Assembly: GCF_000835495.1 (NCBI RefSeq)
Contig: NW_015622546.1
Coordinates: 3,466,955-3,530,954, forward strand
Source: Cladophialophora immunda
Taxonomy: Eukaryota; Ascomycota; Eurotiomycetes; Chaetothyriales; Herpotrichiellaceae
Length of the DNA: 64,000 nt
Direction: 5' to 3'
Below, in pieces: positions 34,528-44,400 of the stretch (positions within the stretch are counted from its first letter, which is position 1; each line of letters starts with the position of its first letter). The notes below the pieces were generated by a model. It was not told the DNA's origin and searched no databases. It was given only the letters and a program-made list of their open reading frames with translations. Position numbers and translations under genes: made by a program.

Positions 34528-36292
34528 TCAGAAAGTGTCCCCGTGCTTCGATGCCTTGCCTGTCTCGAACCTCGCTGCGGTCCAGTGTCGCATTCCCGAT
34601 CCTGTGAAATATAACAAGGCAAGAAGCAGATAGGAGAAGAGGACAACCATGGACAACACTACGAAAGGCGTGACATATCCGGCAGACAGCACCCAGGGGA
34701 AGACCGCGTATGAGATCCCGAAAGCCGCAAAATTCTTGACACCGTTCAGAACCACGAGGACCGCATCTGTCCGTGCCTCATAGACGTCCAGAAAGTAGGT
34801 GAATAGTATGCTCAGGCATCCAATAAAGCTGAAAAATGCTGGGGGAAATCGCGGTCAGCACGAAGGCGTCCAAGGAAAGCACGGAATGAGGCCATTGACA
34901 CTTACAGCCGAATGCACCTGCCATGGGCCCTAACCAGTGACAGTGATGAGCATTACAGGCACCAAAGAGCGCTGTTCCCACGATCCCCAAGACTGCCGGC
35001 AATATTGCGAGGATGAGACGCTTCTCGGGAATCACTTCACGTCTGGACTCTGCAGCGAGACGCACGGCCCTCATCTCATAGACATCCGATAGATACCCGC
35101 AAAGAAAGATGGCAGTCAAAACGCCGATGAATGGTGAAAGATTGGCAAGCCCAGACTCCTTGACATTGAAGGAGTATACCTGCTCGTAAGAAAATGTTGC
35201 GACCGTCTGCGAAGGTGGGTTAGTCCGCTGACACAAAGGACACGGCGTTATGCTTCGAGGGTTTCCATCCCGTGTGAATGATATGCACTGACCAAGAGGA
35301 ATTGTGAGCTCATCAATCCGAGAGCCGCCCAGATTGTGGGAATGAAAACAACCGGATGGAGAATGTACGGAAATGGATACAAAAAAGCGGACCAAAAGCT
35401 GAGAACAGGTCAGAAAAGTAATCAACACACGAATGATTTCGTTCGCAACGCGCCTGTGAACTTTTGGCCGGCCTCCTCCACTGACGCCCCAAAAGCGCAA
35501 GTTGTCGAGCAGTGTTCGCTTCTGTCTGCTAGATGGATGGTCCCTCGTGTACTGAGTCTCGGGGTAGAACAGGAGCAGGATGAATGCACTGCCGAGCGTG
35601 GCAATGCCCATGAAGTATTGAGTCCAACGCCAACCAACAGCTCTAGTTGGACATGCCGTCAGCTGTATACTCTCGTTTCGTTTTCGTTTCGCTTCGGACC
35701 ACACTCACTCAAAGATGTAGGCACCAATCAGCGGACCCAGCGCGAATCCAGACCCTTGCCAGACCACGATGAAGGTGACCACTTTCGCCCTGTCTTTCAA
35801 GAAGAAAACATCGCCGGCCACTTGAGGACCAAGAGTCTCTGGCGACGAATAGAAGAATGACGACAAGATTCGCGCCCCTATCAGAGATCCGAAACTCGTG
35901 GCCTTGGCTCCCCAGAACGCCATACACGCGGCCGCCGTGGCAGTCAGCACAAAAGTGAGGCGAACACCATAACGGTTTCCAATCGCCACCCAGACAATCG
36001 ACCCGGTACCATACATCAAAGCGACTGCTCCGATGAGGTATGTCGTGGCGGCGATGGGCACAGAGAATTCAGCGGAAATGCTGTACAAGGCGGATCCATT
36101 GATGAGCGCATTCGCTGTACCGAGAAAGATCCAAAGGCCGAGCGCGTTGAGCAGAAGCAGCTTCTGAAGAGTCGGCCAATTGAGGGGGTCGTGCACATCG
36201 GCAGGGGCAACCTCTGCGACCTCGACATGGCCACCTTCATTCACGTTGGCGGGATTTGCCTCCGAAATCTTTTCGTTTGGTTGTGTGGACAT
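34528..36292 (-). CDS. MFS permease (DHA1-type drug/organic-solute transporter)
   Basis: Five exons, 36292-35709, 35642-35454, 35398-35293, 35206-34906 and 34838-34528, give 496 residues with about 12 membrane segments. Family marks are the DPLNWP N-terminal motif, YGTGSIVWVAIGNRYG at TM2-3, SSPETLGPQVAGDVFF in TM4-5, LGPLIGAYIFEAVGWRWTQYF formed across the first splice, and FYPETQY. Intron 2 uses a GC donor (CACAG|GCGCGT, branch CTGAC); this restores the TM7 start FWSAFLYPFPYIL. It should export or import a small organic compound at the plasma membrane. TATAAAG lies about 80 nt upstream of the start. Its place at the edge of the catabolic region suggests that it moves a pathway substrate. 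Confidence 0.88.
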
Positions 36293-36872
36293 TTTCTGTA
36301 ATAGCGGATCTCAAAACAAGCAAGTGATTCACTGTTCGAGCACCATGAAGAAAAAAACTCGCTCTTGACGACTTTATATCCGTGTATCCACCCCTATGCA
36401 GAGCTCGGTAAGGAACCGGCACTACACTTCTGCCCCGATCCGAGTCCAAGCGGGGGTTGGTTGTGAGAAGAAGGCAAACTTTCAACAAACTTGAACGAGT
36501 ACTGACCGGACTTGCCATTGCGGGGACCCCGGGTCCAGGGCGAGAACGCCTGTGGGTTGCCGGGTATGTTCCGTCTGCATCAAAAGAATACAGACTTTGG
36601 ACGAGCTTCAAGCTAGCATGGCATGAGAAGAATCCTTTAGAGGCGGAGGCTTTCGGCATAGGCCTGCGTTCACGCTCGCAATCTCCCACCCGTCCAAGTC
36701 TGACAAAGACGGGCAGAACGGGCATCTGATTCAACCAGGGTGTGAAGCCAAGTTTTTTACCTGATGGTGCGAAATGGTGCCGTACATGCCAGGGTAACGA
36801 AAACTTGACTCTCTTAGAACTATCCTTTTCTGGTTTACTGGCAGCTGGAAGCTGTACACTTGGTTTTCGAGT
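36293..36872. other. Intergenic region, promoter of MFS permease
   Basis: The 580 bp between two minus-strand genes hold a TATAAAG box near 36369-36376. Nothing else recognised. Confidence 0.5.
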
Positions 36873-37989
36873 CTAAATCCTCAACAACGATTTCGCATTT
36901 TCCCAACCGATCTTAGCCCTTGTAGCCTGGCTCATCTCCAAGCCGTCGAACCATGCCCCGATTTCATCATAGTCTTCGTAGGGGTAGTCTACACTATACA
37001 TGACTCGGTCCTCGCCGCAGACCTTGACGGTTGTTGCGAGAGCGGCATCACTCATCACGCCTGCAGTGGTGATCCAGAAATTCTCTTCCCAGTATTGCTG
37101 TAGAGGTTTCAAGCAGGGAACATTGTCCCTTTTGAAGTGCCTCAGGCGATGGTCAATCCTATACAGTGAGTGGGGAATGCCCTCGCCGCAATGTCCAATT
37201 ATGATCTTCAGCTTTGGGTGACGATCGAAGAGACCTAAACGAAATAATCAGTATGGAGCCACTTGTTCCACCGACGTTGGACTTGCCTGATATCATCAGA
37301 CGGATAACGTGAGCAGCTGTCTCTGCACCAAATCCCCACGGGCTTCCCGCAAGGTATTCATAGCCTTTATACACTCGCATCTGGTCTGCCGGTGGAGGAC
37401 GTGGGTGCAAATATAGTGGAACGTCGAGTTCTTCGAGTTTTGCCCAGAATGGTGCGCACTGAGGTTCATCCAAATACTGCACATCGGTGCTAGAGATGTT
37501 GGAAAACCCATTGATCAAGATACCAACGCAGCCCAGATCGCGGACGCATCGCTCGACTTCGAGAGCTGCTGCTTTGGGATCCTGCATGGGCACACAGGCG
37601 AAAACGCGAAAACGCTCGCTGTGGGGACCAGTACGATAGCGTTGGTATAGTTCGTCGTTGACTTTACGGGCCAAGTCGACGGCTGTAGCTTTGTCTAGAA
37701 TCCCTTCGATGCCCGGCATGGTCAGGGACACCACAGTGAGGGCAATACCAGCCCGATCCATGGCTTGGACTCGACTGTCTATGTCGAGGAGACGATGCTT
37801 GACATCTGCAACATAATCGCTGGCAACATTCGGAAGCTCGCCGGTGAACTTCAGTGGGGGCAGTGTTGTTGTGGGATCAAAGACAGTTGTGCTTGCGGCT
37901 TCCTCGAGGGCAATCTTGAGAGGTACCCGAGTTGCAGAGGTAAAAGTAGGTCGGTCAATAACAAGCCCATGAGTGTAAGGCGTCGACAT
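36873..37989 (-). CDS. Amidohydrolase-2 (ACMSD / 2,3-dihydroxybenzoate decarboxylase family)
   Basis: Two exons, 37989-37287 and 37234-36873, are joined by a 52-nt GC..AG intron with a textbook CAG|GCAAGT donor and give 354 residues. The start at 37989 is the first ATG matching family length. Metal and catalytic landmarks are LYLHPRPPP, IIIGHCGEGIP and the late Asp in MYSVDYPYEDYDE. At strand 1 the sequence is KIALEEAAS: the usual His two residues after the ligand Glu is Ala31. The family decarboxylates aromatic acids without a redox cofactor. Beside a quercetinase-like cupin and an esterase it could remove CO2 from phloroglucinol-carboxylate or another hydroxybenzoate; this is inference. Confidence 0.88.
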
Positions 37990-38638
37990 GGCGGAAAGGC
38001 GTGAACTTCGTGGAGGACAAGCCACTGACAACAATAATCAAAGTGCAGTATTCACTTCCGCGCCAGGTGCAGTTACGGGAGTCTCTTTGCAATATCAAGG
38101 GCCTTATAAGGCTCCCACATTGGCTTGGTCCTCGTCATTAGTCCTGGAAGGCGGTGTTTTCCAAGGTCGATTCATAGTCCACCGAGACTTCGAGGCTAAC
38201 GAGAAAAGGAAATGCCCAAAGTGTGAGTGTGGAGCTCCGGATGAGAACAAACTGAGGGGAGCGGGGAAGTGCCCCTTGGAGCGCTACCTATGGTTTCATC
38301 CCGCGCTCGCAATCCCGCGGGTTTCCAGCGGTCGCCTCACCAACTTGAAGAAAGTGGGTCGAGGGTCTTGTCGCTCAGTTCGACCTCGTGAGCTTACGAA
38401 AACGCGCCGCTGGTTGGAACCCCAGACGCTATCATAATTGAACATCCGAAAAGGTTTAGACCTCACGTCGCCTTTCCAGGTGTAGGTCCTAGGGATACAA
38501 CTTTCCGCTGAAGCAGATGCTTACGCACACCCTAGTCTCGCATATAGCCTAAGTCTACAGATTCGAACGTATGCTGGGGATCAATGAGATTTGTTCTTGC
38601 CACTTCTACATTCTGCTTTGCCCTTGCAGCGATCAAGC
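37990..38638. other. Intergenic region, promoter of amidohydrolase
   Basis: The 649 bp between two minus-strand genes contain one relative of the shared GGAAACCCGCG element, listed at 38311-38326. Confidence 0.55.
38311..38326 (-). promoter_or_regulatory. Relative of the shared GGAAACCCGCG element
   Basis: On the minus strand this reads GGAAACCCGCGGGATT. It shares the first 11 bases with the palindromic elements at 41331 and 46286, and lies about 320 bp upstream of the amidohydrolase start. The second half-site is not conserved. Confidence 0.3.
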
Positions 38639-39691
38639 TTAATCCATGACCTCCATTGCCATCTCCTTTGCAACAGTCATCAAATCTGCCTTATCCCAAG
38701 GGCCTGCCTGCTCAGGCGGGACGGTGTGCTTGTACAGCGATCCAATCTTGCAAAGCACTCCCACCAGGCCTGCGCCACTTGTCCAAATGTAGACCTTTGC
38801 ATATCTGCTCACGATATTGAAGCTGAAAAAGGTGCCAGGAGGCACATATGCCGTCTCACCAGTGTTCACTCTGGCCAGCGTAGCCCGCTCAAGTAGGATT
38901 TCAACCGCTCCCTCCACGACCGAAAATGCGTGGTGGACCGACTCAAAGCTCATCTGGTTCGATAGAATGGAGGAGCCATGCCAGGATGATCCTTCGAGAC
39001 AACCAAGCTCAAATCGTCCTGCCGCTTCCGCTATTCCAGAAAGTGGGCTGCAGACGAGGCCGCCGATGAGATACCTCGGGCCTGTACCCGCCCTCAAAAA
39101 ATATGGCTTGACGTCGCCTGGCAGTACATCCTTTTCATCGTCCCACGGCTGAGGAGCCACGTAGGGATGGTCCGGCACTCGGATGACATCAAATGTTTTG
39201 GCAGCTTCGAGAACCTTGGGGAAAAGGACTTCGGAGACCTTGCGGTCGTCTTCGACACGAAATAGAGGTCCCGAGTATGCCTCGCCAATCACGCGGAAAA
39301 AGTCTTCCCAACCACCTGGCACAATCAGACTCAGATACTCGGTGTAGTCCCCGAGGACCTGATATTGATGCACAATGTTCGGAGGCACACTCGCGTAGTC
39401 GCCGGGCCCAAGTGTACGACACTGATCGTCAGCCCAGACGTTGATGAAGCCTTTCACAACGAGAAAGATGTCGTGCGCATCTCGATGATAATGGAATCCG
39501 ATGGGGTCGCTCCCGATGCCACCCTGTCCAAGCACGGCGAAGGCGTTGTTTGTTTCCCGGCCTGTGATCAACAGACGGAAGCAGGACTTGGTTGAAGGAA
39601 GGTAGATCACTTCTCCACACAGATACTCTAATGTGTAAGCTTGTCCAGGCTTCCCCGGTGGCACTCTTGAGGCTTGTAGAAGCTCCGGCAT
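38639..39691 (-). CDS. Bicupin dioxygenase, quercetin 2,3-dioxygenase-like
   Basis: Single exon, 350 residues from the ATG at 39691, matching fungal quercetinases. The frame is open for another 212 codons upstream, but that part overlaps the divergent promoter and looks random. N-terminal cupin: FHYHRDAHD at 67-74 and SVPPNIVHQY with His108, corresponding to the copper ligands His66, His68 and His112 of Aspergillus quercetinase. The catalytic Glu73 position is Asp74 here. The C-terminal cupin (HHAFSVVEGAVEILL, TAYVPPGTFFSF) lacks a metal set, as in the family. No signal peptide is seen, unlike secreted quercetinases. It should cleave a flavonol-like ring with O2. It is divergent from an alpha/beta hydrolase gene. 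Confidence 0.87.
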   Translation of the reverse strand: MPELLQASRVPPGKPGQAYTLEYLCGEVIYLPSTKSCFRLLITGRETNNAFAVLGQGGIGSDPIGFHYHRDAHDIFLVVKGFINVWADDQCRTLGPGDYASVPPNIVHQYQVLGDYTEYLSLIVPGGWEDFFRVIGEAYSGPLFRVEDDRKVSEVLFPKVLEAAKTFDVIRVPDHPYVAPQPWDDEKDVLPGDVKPYFLRAGTGPRYLIGGLVCSPLSGIAEAAGRFELGCLEGSSWHGSSILSNQMSFESVHHAFSVVEGAVEILLERATLARVNTGETAYVPPGTFFSFNIVSRYAKVYIWTSGAGLVGVLCKIGSLYKHTVPPEQAGPWDKADLMTVAKEMAMEVMD

Positions 39692-40155
39692 TGTTAATGG
39701 ATGGTGTTTGTTGTTTCCTTCAGACAAACAATTTAGAAAAGGAATAAGGAAAAACTCGAGGATGAGAAGTACACAAGTATAACTGCGGTGGGCTTCAAAA
39801 GTTGCGAAGTCGAGTCGGATCTCAGACATCTGGTAACATCCGAGCGCAGCCCATCCTACTTCATATCCTAGTACACATGGTGGGACGGGGCAGCTTCGAC
39901 AAGAAAATATCTCGGGAGCATAATTGACCCTGTCCGGCATGATTGGAATTGCTACAGGACTTGTGCAGCAATGGGCGACGGTGTTCCGAAGAGGTGGACC
40001 ACGTAGAAATCGACATGACCACGTCATGACCAGGTGCGGGAATACTCCGAAGCGTGCCGAGTAGAGGAGGAAGATGAAGCAGGTATCGAGTGCCACAAAA
40101 GCCCCTCCATACCCTTTAATCTGGTTTCGACACACTACATTGAACATCGGCAACA
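39692..40155. other. Divergent promoter, cupin dioxygenase / alpha-beta hydrolase
   Basis: The 464 bp lie between outward-facing start codons and contain the inverted half-sites listed at 39815-39843. Confidence 0.6.
39815..39843. promoter_or_regulatory. Inverted TCGGAT / ATCCGA half-sites
   Basis: TCGGAT (39815-39820) and ATCCGA (39838-39843) are separated by 17 nt in the promoter shared by the cupin and hydrolase genes. The same half-sites with an 8-nt gap occur at 14152-14171. The wide spacing makes a single dimer site less certain. Confidence 0.3.
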
Positions 40156-41139
40156 ATGGACACATTAACCTCGCTTGGAACATCATTGGTGGATATTCTA
40201 CATCCAACATATCGCATCTACGCTCCTTTGTTGATGAAAAACGCCGACGCAATTCGGTCAACAGCCCGTCGGACCTATGCTTATGGCACACACCCACGCC
40301 AAATCCTAGACTTTTACAGTCCCTCATCAGAGAACTCTCGGCGTCTCAACAAGCATTCAGTCCTGATCTTCCTTTATGGTGGCGGCCTGGCTCGCGGCAA
40401 CAGGGTGGATCCTGATTTTGCTGAAGGACTGTTGTACGCCAATGTCGGGTATTTCTTCTCAGAACAATTGGGGATTCAGGTAGTCATACCAGACTATCGG
40501 CTCCTGGCACATGGAGCCACCTTTCCCTCTGGAGGAGAAGATCTAGCACTCGTGGTGGAATGGGTGTCCGATCATCTGTCAGACAACCACCGATCGCTGG
40601 ATATCTTCCTCATGGGACATTCTGCAGGGGGACTTCATCTCGCGACGTATCTGATGGCTTCCGAGCTTGGCAGCAGGCGGAACATATTAACTGGAGAAGA
40701 CCTTGGAGGCGCAAATATGAAAGCTGTCATATTTCTGTCAGTTCCGCTCACTTTTGACGACGCCAGAGGTACGCGGAGGGAGAACTTTGAGGCTTACTAT
40801 GGAAAGGACCTGGCCCGACACTCACCGCTGGCGCTGTTCCTGGACGGTTTGAAAGACGAATCACTCAAATACTTGGCGGATGCTTCAGTGGCTATTTTAA
40901 CCTGCTCACTCGATCCCGAGGTTGAGATCCTGGCACCCACGGCAGCTTTTGTGAAGGCCTGGCAGCACTCCGCTTTGTTTACGCAGCTGGCAGTGGTGAA
41001 GGTAGACGGTCACAACCACTTCAGTCCAGTGTTAAGCCTTGGGACCGGAATCCCAAGTGAGGAATTATGGGGTCAGCAGCTTGTAGATTTCATGATTGTA
41101 GCTTCTGAGAAGGAATCAACCGGACGGAGACCAGCTTAG
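40156..41139 (+). CDS. Alpha/beta hydrolase (carboxylesterase-like)
   Basis: Single exon, 327 residues. Order of motifs: oxyanion loop FLYGGGLARG at 72-81 (the common HGGG His is Tyr), VVIPDYRLLAHGATFPSGGEDLA, nucleophile elbow GHSAGG at 154-159 with Ser156, a probable acid in CSLDPEVE, and the late His in DGHNHF. No signal peptide. The divergent start shared with the quercetinase-like gene suggests co-regulation. Quercetinase action yields a depside ester, so this enzyme is a natural candidate to split it into protocatechuate and a phloroglucinol acid. That role is inferred from position and known chemistry, not from sequence alone. Confidence 0.88.
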   Translation: MDTLTSLGTSLVDILHPTYRIYAPLLMKNADAIRSTARRTYAYGTHPRQILDFYSPSSENSRRLNKHSVLIFLYGGGLARGNRVDPDFAEGLLYANVGYFFSEQLGIQVVIPDYRLLAHGATFPSGGEDLALVVEWVSDHLSDNHRSLDIFLMGHSAGGLHLATYLMASELGSRRNILTGEDLGGANMKAVIFLSVPLTFDDARGTRRENFEAYYGKDLARHSPLALFLDGLKDESLKYLADASVAILTCSLDPEVEILAPTAAFVKAWQHSALFTQLAVVKVDGHNHFSPVLSLGTGIPSEELWGQQLVDFMIVASEKESTGRRPA

Positions 41140-41654
41140 CCAGCGACGAAGGTGAAGCGGACAAAGATAATGAGTCGGCTCCAGCGCCAGTCACCAATCC
41201 ATTGATCCAATAAATTTCTGCATCGAAATTTCGTTCACAGCATGATACTAGTGATATGATCCACATAGACCGGTGGCGGTCTTGTAGAGTTATGCATACG
41301 GTGCGCGAAGTAGTGTAATACTCAGAGCGAGGAAACCCGCGCGTTTCCGTGTCCAGGGAGGCATCGGAGCCTTTGCCAGCAGCCCCTTTCCCCATCTTTG
41401 AGACAGGGTGGAGCAATCCTCCACGACGTAGCAAGGTTTGTACGTGATGGCCGTTCAAAAGATGGTCTGGGCCTAGATCAACTACTGTAGTTGGCGCTGG
41501 CAGGTCCCACGGTCCCATGTTACACGGATCGTTATCGCAATGAAGTCAGCAAGGAATTATCCGTGTCTCCTAGAGTACTTTCCGGTAGCTTCAAATATCT
41601 ATTAATGACTTCGACTTCCACCAGCCTTGTACGTGCCTCAAGACTCATTCAGCC
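41140..41654. other. Intergenic region, promoter of Baeyer-Villiger monooxygenase
   Basis: The 515 bp contain the palindromic element listed at 41331-41350. No gene is seen. Confidence 0.6.
41331..41350. promoter_or_regulatory. Shared 20-bp palindromic element, copy A
   Basis: Half-sites GGAAAC (41331-41336) and GTTTCC (41343-41348) flank CCGCGC. It lies about 305 bp upstream of the BVMO start. It matches 46286-46305 at 19 of 20 positions. Confidence 0.5.
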
Positions 41655-43400
41655 ATGGCAGGCCTCCCTAATCGACCAGAAGACTTCGCAACTGCCGAGC
41701 ACTCAGCATCATACTTGTCCACGCCAAACGGTGTCCAAGTTGAGGCCATGAACGGTGCTCCTGCCAACGGTGACAGGCACGATGTCCAAACTTCTCAAAA
41801 CATTGATGTCGATGTTCTGATCGTCGGTGGCGGATTTACCGGAGTATACGGCATTCATTATTTTCGCAAACTCGGTCTGACCGTCAAGGTCATCGATGCC
41901 GGTTCTGGCTTTGGAGGAACCTGGCACTGGAATCGATATCCAGGGGCTCGGGTAGATAGTGAATCCCCGTACTATTCACTCACCATTCCTGAAGTATATA
42001 AGGATTGGTACTGGAAAGAACGATTCCCGGGACACGAGGAGCTACAAGAGTACTTTGCACATGCAGCAAATATTCTTGATTTGAGAAGGGATGCGATATT
42101 CAACACACTTGTAACCTCTGCTTTGTACGACATAGAGCAGGGCAAGTGGAACGTACACACCGCTGATGGAAGCACGGCCAAATGCAAGTATCTGGTCATG
42201 GGCACAGGTTCGACATCAAAGGTGTACTATCCAGATTTTCCAGACCGGAATAAATACAAGGGCCACCTGATCCACTCAGCGCGTTGGCCCAAAGAAGCAG
42301 TGGATGTCAAAGGCAAGAAGGTCTGCGTCATCGGTTCTGGGGCAACCGGGGTACAGATTGTACAGACCCTCGCGCGCGAAGAGTGCCATCTTACCGTATG
42401 CGTGCGCACACCCAATACAGCAATCCCAATGCGGCAACACAAGATGACTCGGGAAGAGCAAATATCGCCAAAGTGCTTCTACCAGTCCATACTGATGGGA
42501 GCTCGAGACTGTTGGGGAGGTTTTCCTTACAATCCAGCCCCAAAGCACTGGACAGAGGCTACACCTGAAGAGCGCCAGACATTCTATGAAGAGCTTTGGT
42601 TGAAAGGCGGTTTCAGCTTCTTCGTCTCAAATTACATTGAGCTGCTCAGAGATAGGGAGATCAACAGAGAGATTTATGCCTTCTGGGTCAAGAAGACGCG
42701 AGCTCGGATTCAAGACCCGGTCAAGAGAGACATCATGGCGCCGTTGAAGCAGATGCATTGGATTTTCACCAAACGGCCATCCCTGGAGCAGGACTACTAT
42801 GAGATGGTAGATCGGGACAATGTAACGGTACTAAACTTGAAGGAGCATGGGATAGAACGGTTCACAGAGAAGGGCATCGTCTTCTCCGGCGACAAGGAGC
42901 GAAAATTCGACATCATCATTTTTGCAACCGGCTACGATAATGTCTCGGGCAGTCTATTTGACGCTGGACTGCTCGATACCGATGGAGTAAAACTGACGGA
43001 GAAATGGAAGAACGGCATCTATACTTACATGGGGCTTATGGTCAACAAGATGCCCAATATGTTCATGACCTATTCACCGCAGGCTCCCACTGCCCTTTCC
43101 AACGGTCCGCCACTCATCGAAATACAGATAGAATGGATCGGTCAGGCTATCCAAAAAATGCGCGAGGAAGGTGTGAAATACATTGATGCCCAAGCTGCTG
43201 CGGCTGAGCGCTGGAGGAATGAGGTCCACGCCATTAGCAACAAAACACTCTACCCGGAGACAGACAGCTGGTTCATGGGCGCAAATATACCGGGAAAACC
43301 AAGAGAGCAGTTGATCTATTTAGGGGGCCTGAACCTCTACAGCAAAAAAATAAGCGACGCTTTGGACGGGTGGAAAGGGTTTGATGTTATCAAAGAATAG
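41655..43400 (+). CDS. Type I Baeyer-Villiger monooxygenase
   Basis: Single exon, 581 residues. The FAD motif GGGFTG is at 58-63, followed by GGTWHWNRYPGARVDSES (the BVMO GG-[AT]-W-x-WN-x-YPG pattern). The type I fingerprint YKGHLIHSARWP is at 201-212. The NADPH motif GSGATG is at 228-233, and the late DIIIFATGYD closes the FAD site. The enzyme inserts one oxygen into a ketone to give an ester or lactone with NADPH. A 45-residue N-terminal extension precedes the Rossmann fold. Nearby hydrolases could open the product and a phenol-hydroxylase-like protein could follow, which suggests an aryl or cyclic ketone substrate. The shared palindromic element sits in its promoter. Confidence 0.94.
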   Translation: MAGLPNRPEDFATAEHSASYLSTPNGVQVEAMNGAPANGDRHDVQTSQNIDVDVLIVGGGFTGVYGIHYFRKLGLTVKVIDAGSGFGGTWHWNRYPGARVDSESPYYSLTIPEVYKDWYWKERFPGHEELQEYFAHAANILDLRRDAIFNTLVTSALYDIEQGKWNVHTADGSTAKCKYLVMGTGSTSKVYYPDFPDRNKYKGHLIHSARWPKEAVDVKGKKVCVIGSGATGVQIVQTLAREECHLTVCVRTPNTAIPMRQHKMTREEQISPKCFYQSILMGARDCWGGFPYNPAPKHWTEATPEERQTFYEELWLKGGFSFFVSNYIELLRDREINREIYAFWVKKTRARIQDPVKRDIMAPLKQMHWIFTKRPSLEQDYYEMVDRDNVTVLNLKEHGIERFTEKGIVFSGDKERKFDIIIFATGYDNVSGSLFDAGLLDTDGVKLTEKWKNGIYTYMGLMVNKMPNMFMTYSPQAPTALSNGPPLIEIQIEWIGQAIQKMREEGVKYIDAQAAAAERWRNEVHAISNKTLYPETDSWFMGANIPGKPREQLIYLGGLNLYSKKISDALDGWKGFDVIKE

Positions 43401-43605
43401 TCGAAGAACAACAAAATACCCAACTTGAAGTGTAGCGAGACTGCCTATAGATATAGTTCGGAAAAAAAAAAATTCATGACGTGTTTTTCCAACTCAACAG
43501 GCAGGCATTCAGAACAGAAGATTTGTGCTGGGACCTAGTAAGGCATTTGTAGGATTTAATGTTATAGCGGCGCTCGAGAAAATGTGATGACAACTCAGTC
43601 TGAGT

Positions 43606-44400
43606 CTACACAAACACAGCTCCACCGCCAACATTGAACATCTGTCCAGTTATGAACTCAGCCTCAGGACTCGCCAGATACATAAATGCATGGGCCACAT
43701 CTTCTGGAGTGCCATTTCTCTTGACTACCTGAAGATCCACGACCTTAGAAAGCCAAGGTTGCATTTCTGGGACCGCTGTGGTGCGTTCAGTCGCAATCAT
43801 TGTGGGTGTGACGAAGTTTGCCGTGATTCCCGGGCCTGCCTCGACGGCAGTTGCCCTCGTGAAGGCCGCAACTGCACCTTTGGATGCTGTGTATACGGAG
43901 AGTCCAGGCTCCGGCTTGAGGATTGTTTGACTCGAGGTGTTGATGATCCTTCCATACCCGGCTTTTTGCATGTATGGCAAGACTGCCTGGGTCAAAAAGA
44001 AACAGCTGTCCATGTTCACCTGGAAAATCTTTCTGTACTCCGCAGCAGTCGTCTCCAGTAGTGGCCTTGCAGGATACATCCCAGCCAGGTGTGCCATTAT
44101 GTCGATCTTGCCGTATTGCTGAATGATGCCGTGCACGAGTTCATGTACTTGGTCTTCCTGTGTCAAGTCGCATGCTCGAACGAACATCCTTCCACCATGC
44201 GAGCTCAAGTAGGTTTCAACTTCACGCAGGCCTTGCTCGTCAATGTCCACCAAGATGACCAGGGCTCCTCGTGCGGCAAAAAGGTGTGCCACAGATTTTC
44301 CAATTCCACTTGCTGCACCTGTGACGATGGCCACTTGGCCGTCGAACTTCAATAAGCCCACTCGGATAGGAGCACTGCTGTCTCTTAAGTTTGAAGTCAT
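43606..44400 (-). CDS. Short-chain dehydrogenase/reductase
   Basis: Single exon, 264 residues from the ATG at 44400. The cofactor motif TGAASGIG is at 27-34, with Asp in VILVDIDEQ after strand 2 pointing to NAD(H) preference. Then follow a modified HLAG (for NNAG), the catalytic Ser in INTSSQ, and YTASK with the active Tyr and Lys. The C-terminal GGGAVFV is typical of classical SDRs. It could make the ketone used by the upstream BVMO or oxidise a ring-derived alcohol; the substrate is not set by sequence. It converges on the BVMO gene with about 205 bp between. Confidence 0.9.
   Translation of the reverse strand: MTSNLRDSSAPIRVGLLKFDGQVAIVTGAASGIGKSVAHLFAARGALVILVDIDEQGLREVETYLSSHGGRMFVRACDLTQEDQVHELVHGIIQQYGKIDIMAHLAGMYPARPLLETTAAEYRKIFQVNMDSCFFLTQAVLPYMQKAGYGRIINTSSQTILKPEPGLSVYTASKGAVAAFTRATAVEAGPGITANFVTPTMIATERTTAVPEMQPWLSKVVDLQVVKRNGTPEDVAHAFMYLASPEAEFITGQMFNVGGGAVFV

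Noticed and set aside
39692..40327. In-frame open extension of 212 codons upstream of the cupin gene
   Set aside because: It overlaps the divergent hydrolase start and shared promoter, has random-looking composition, and the 350-residue product from 39691 already matches family length.
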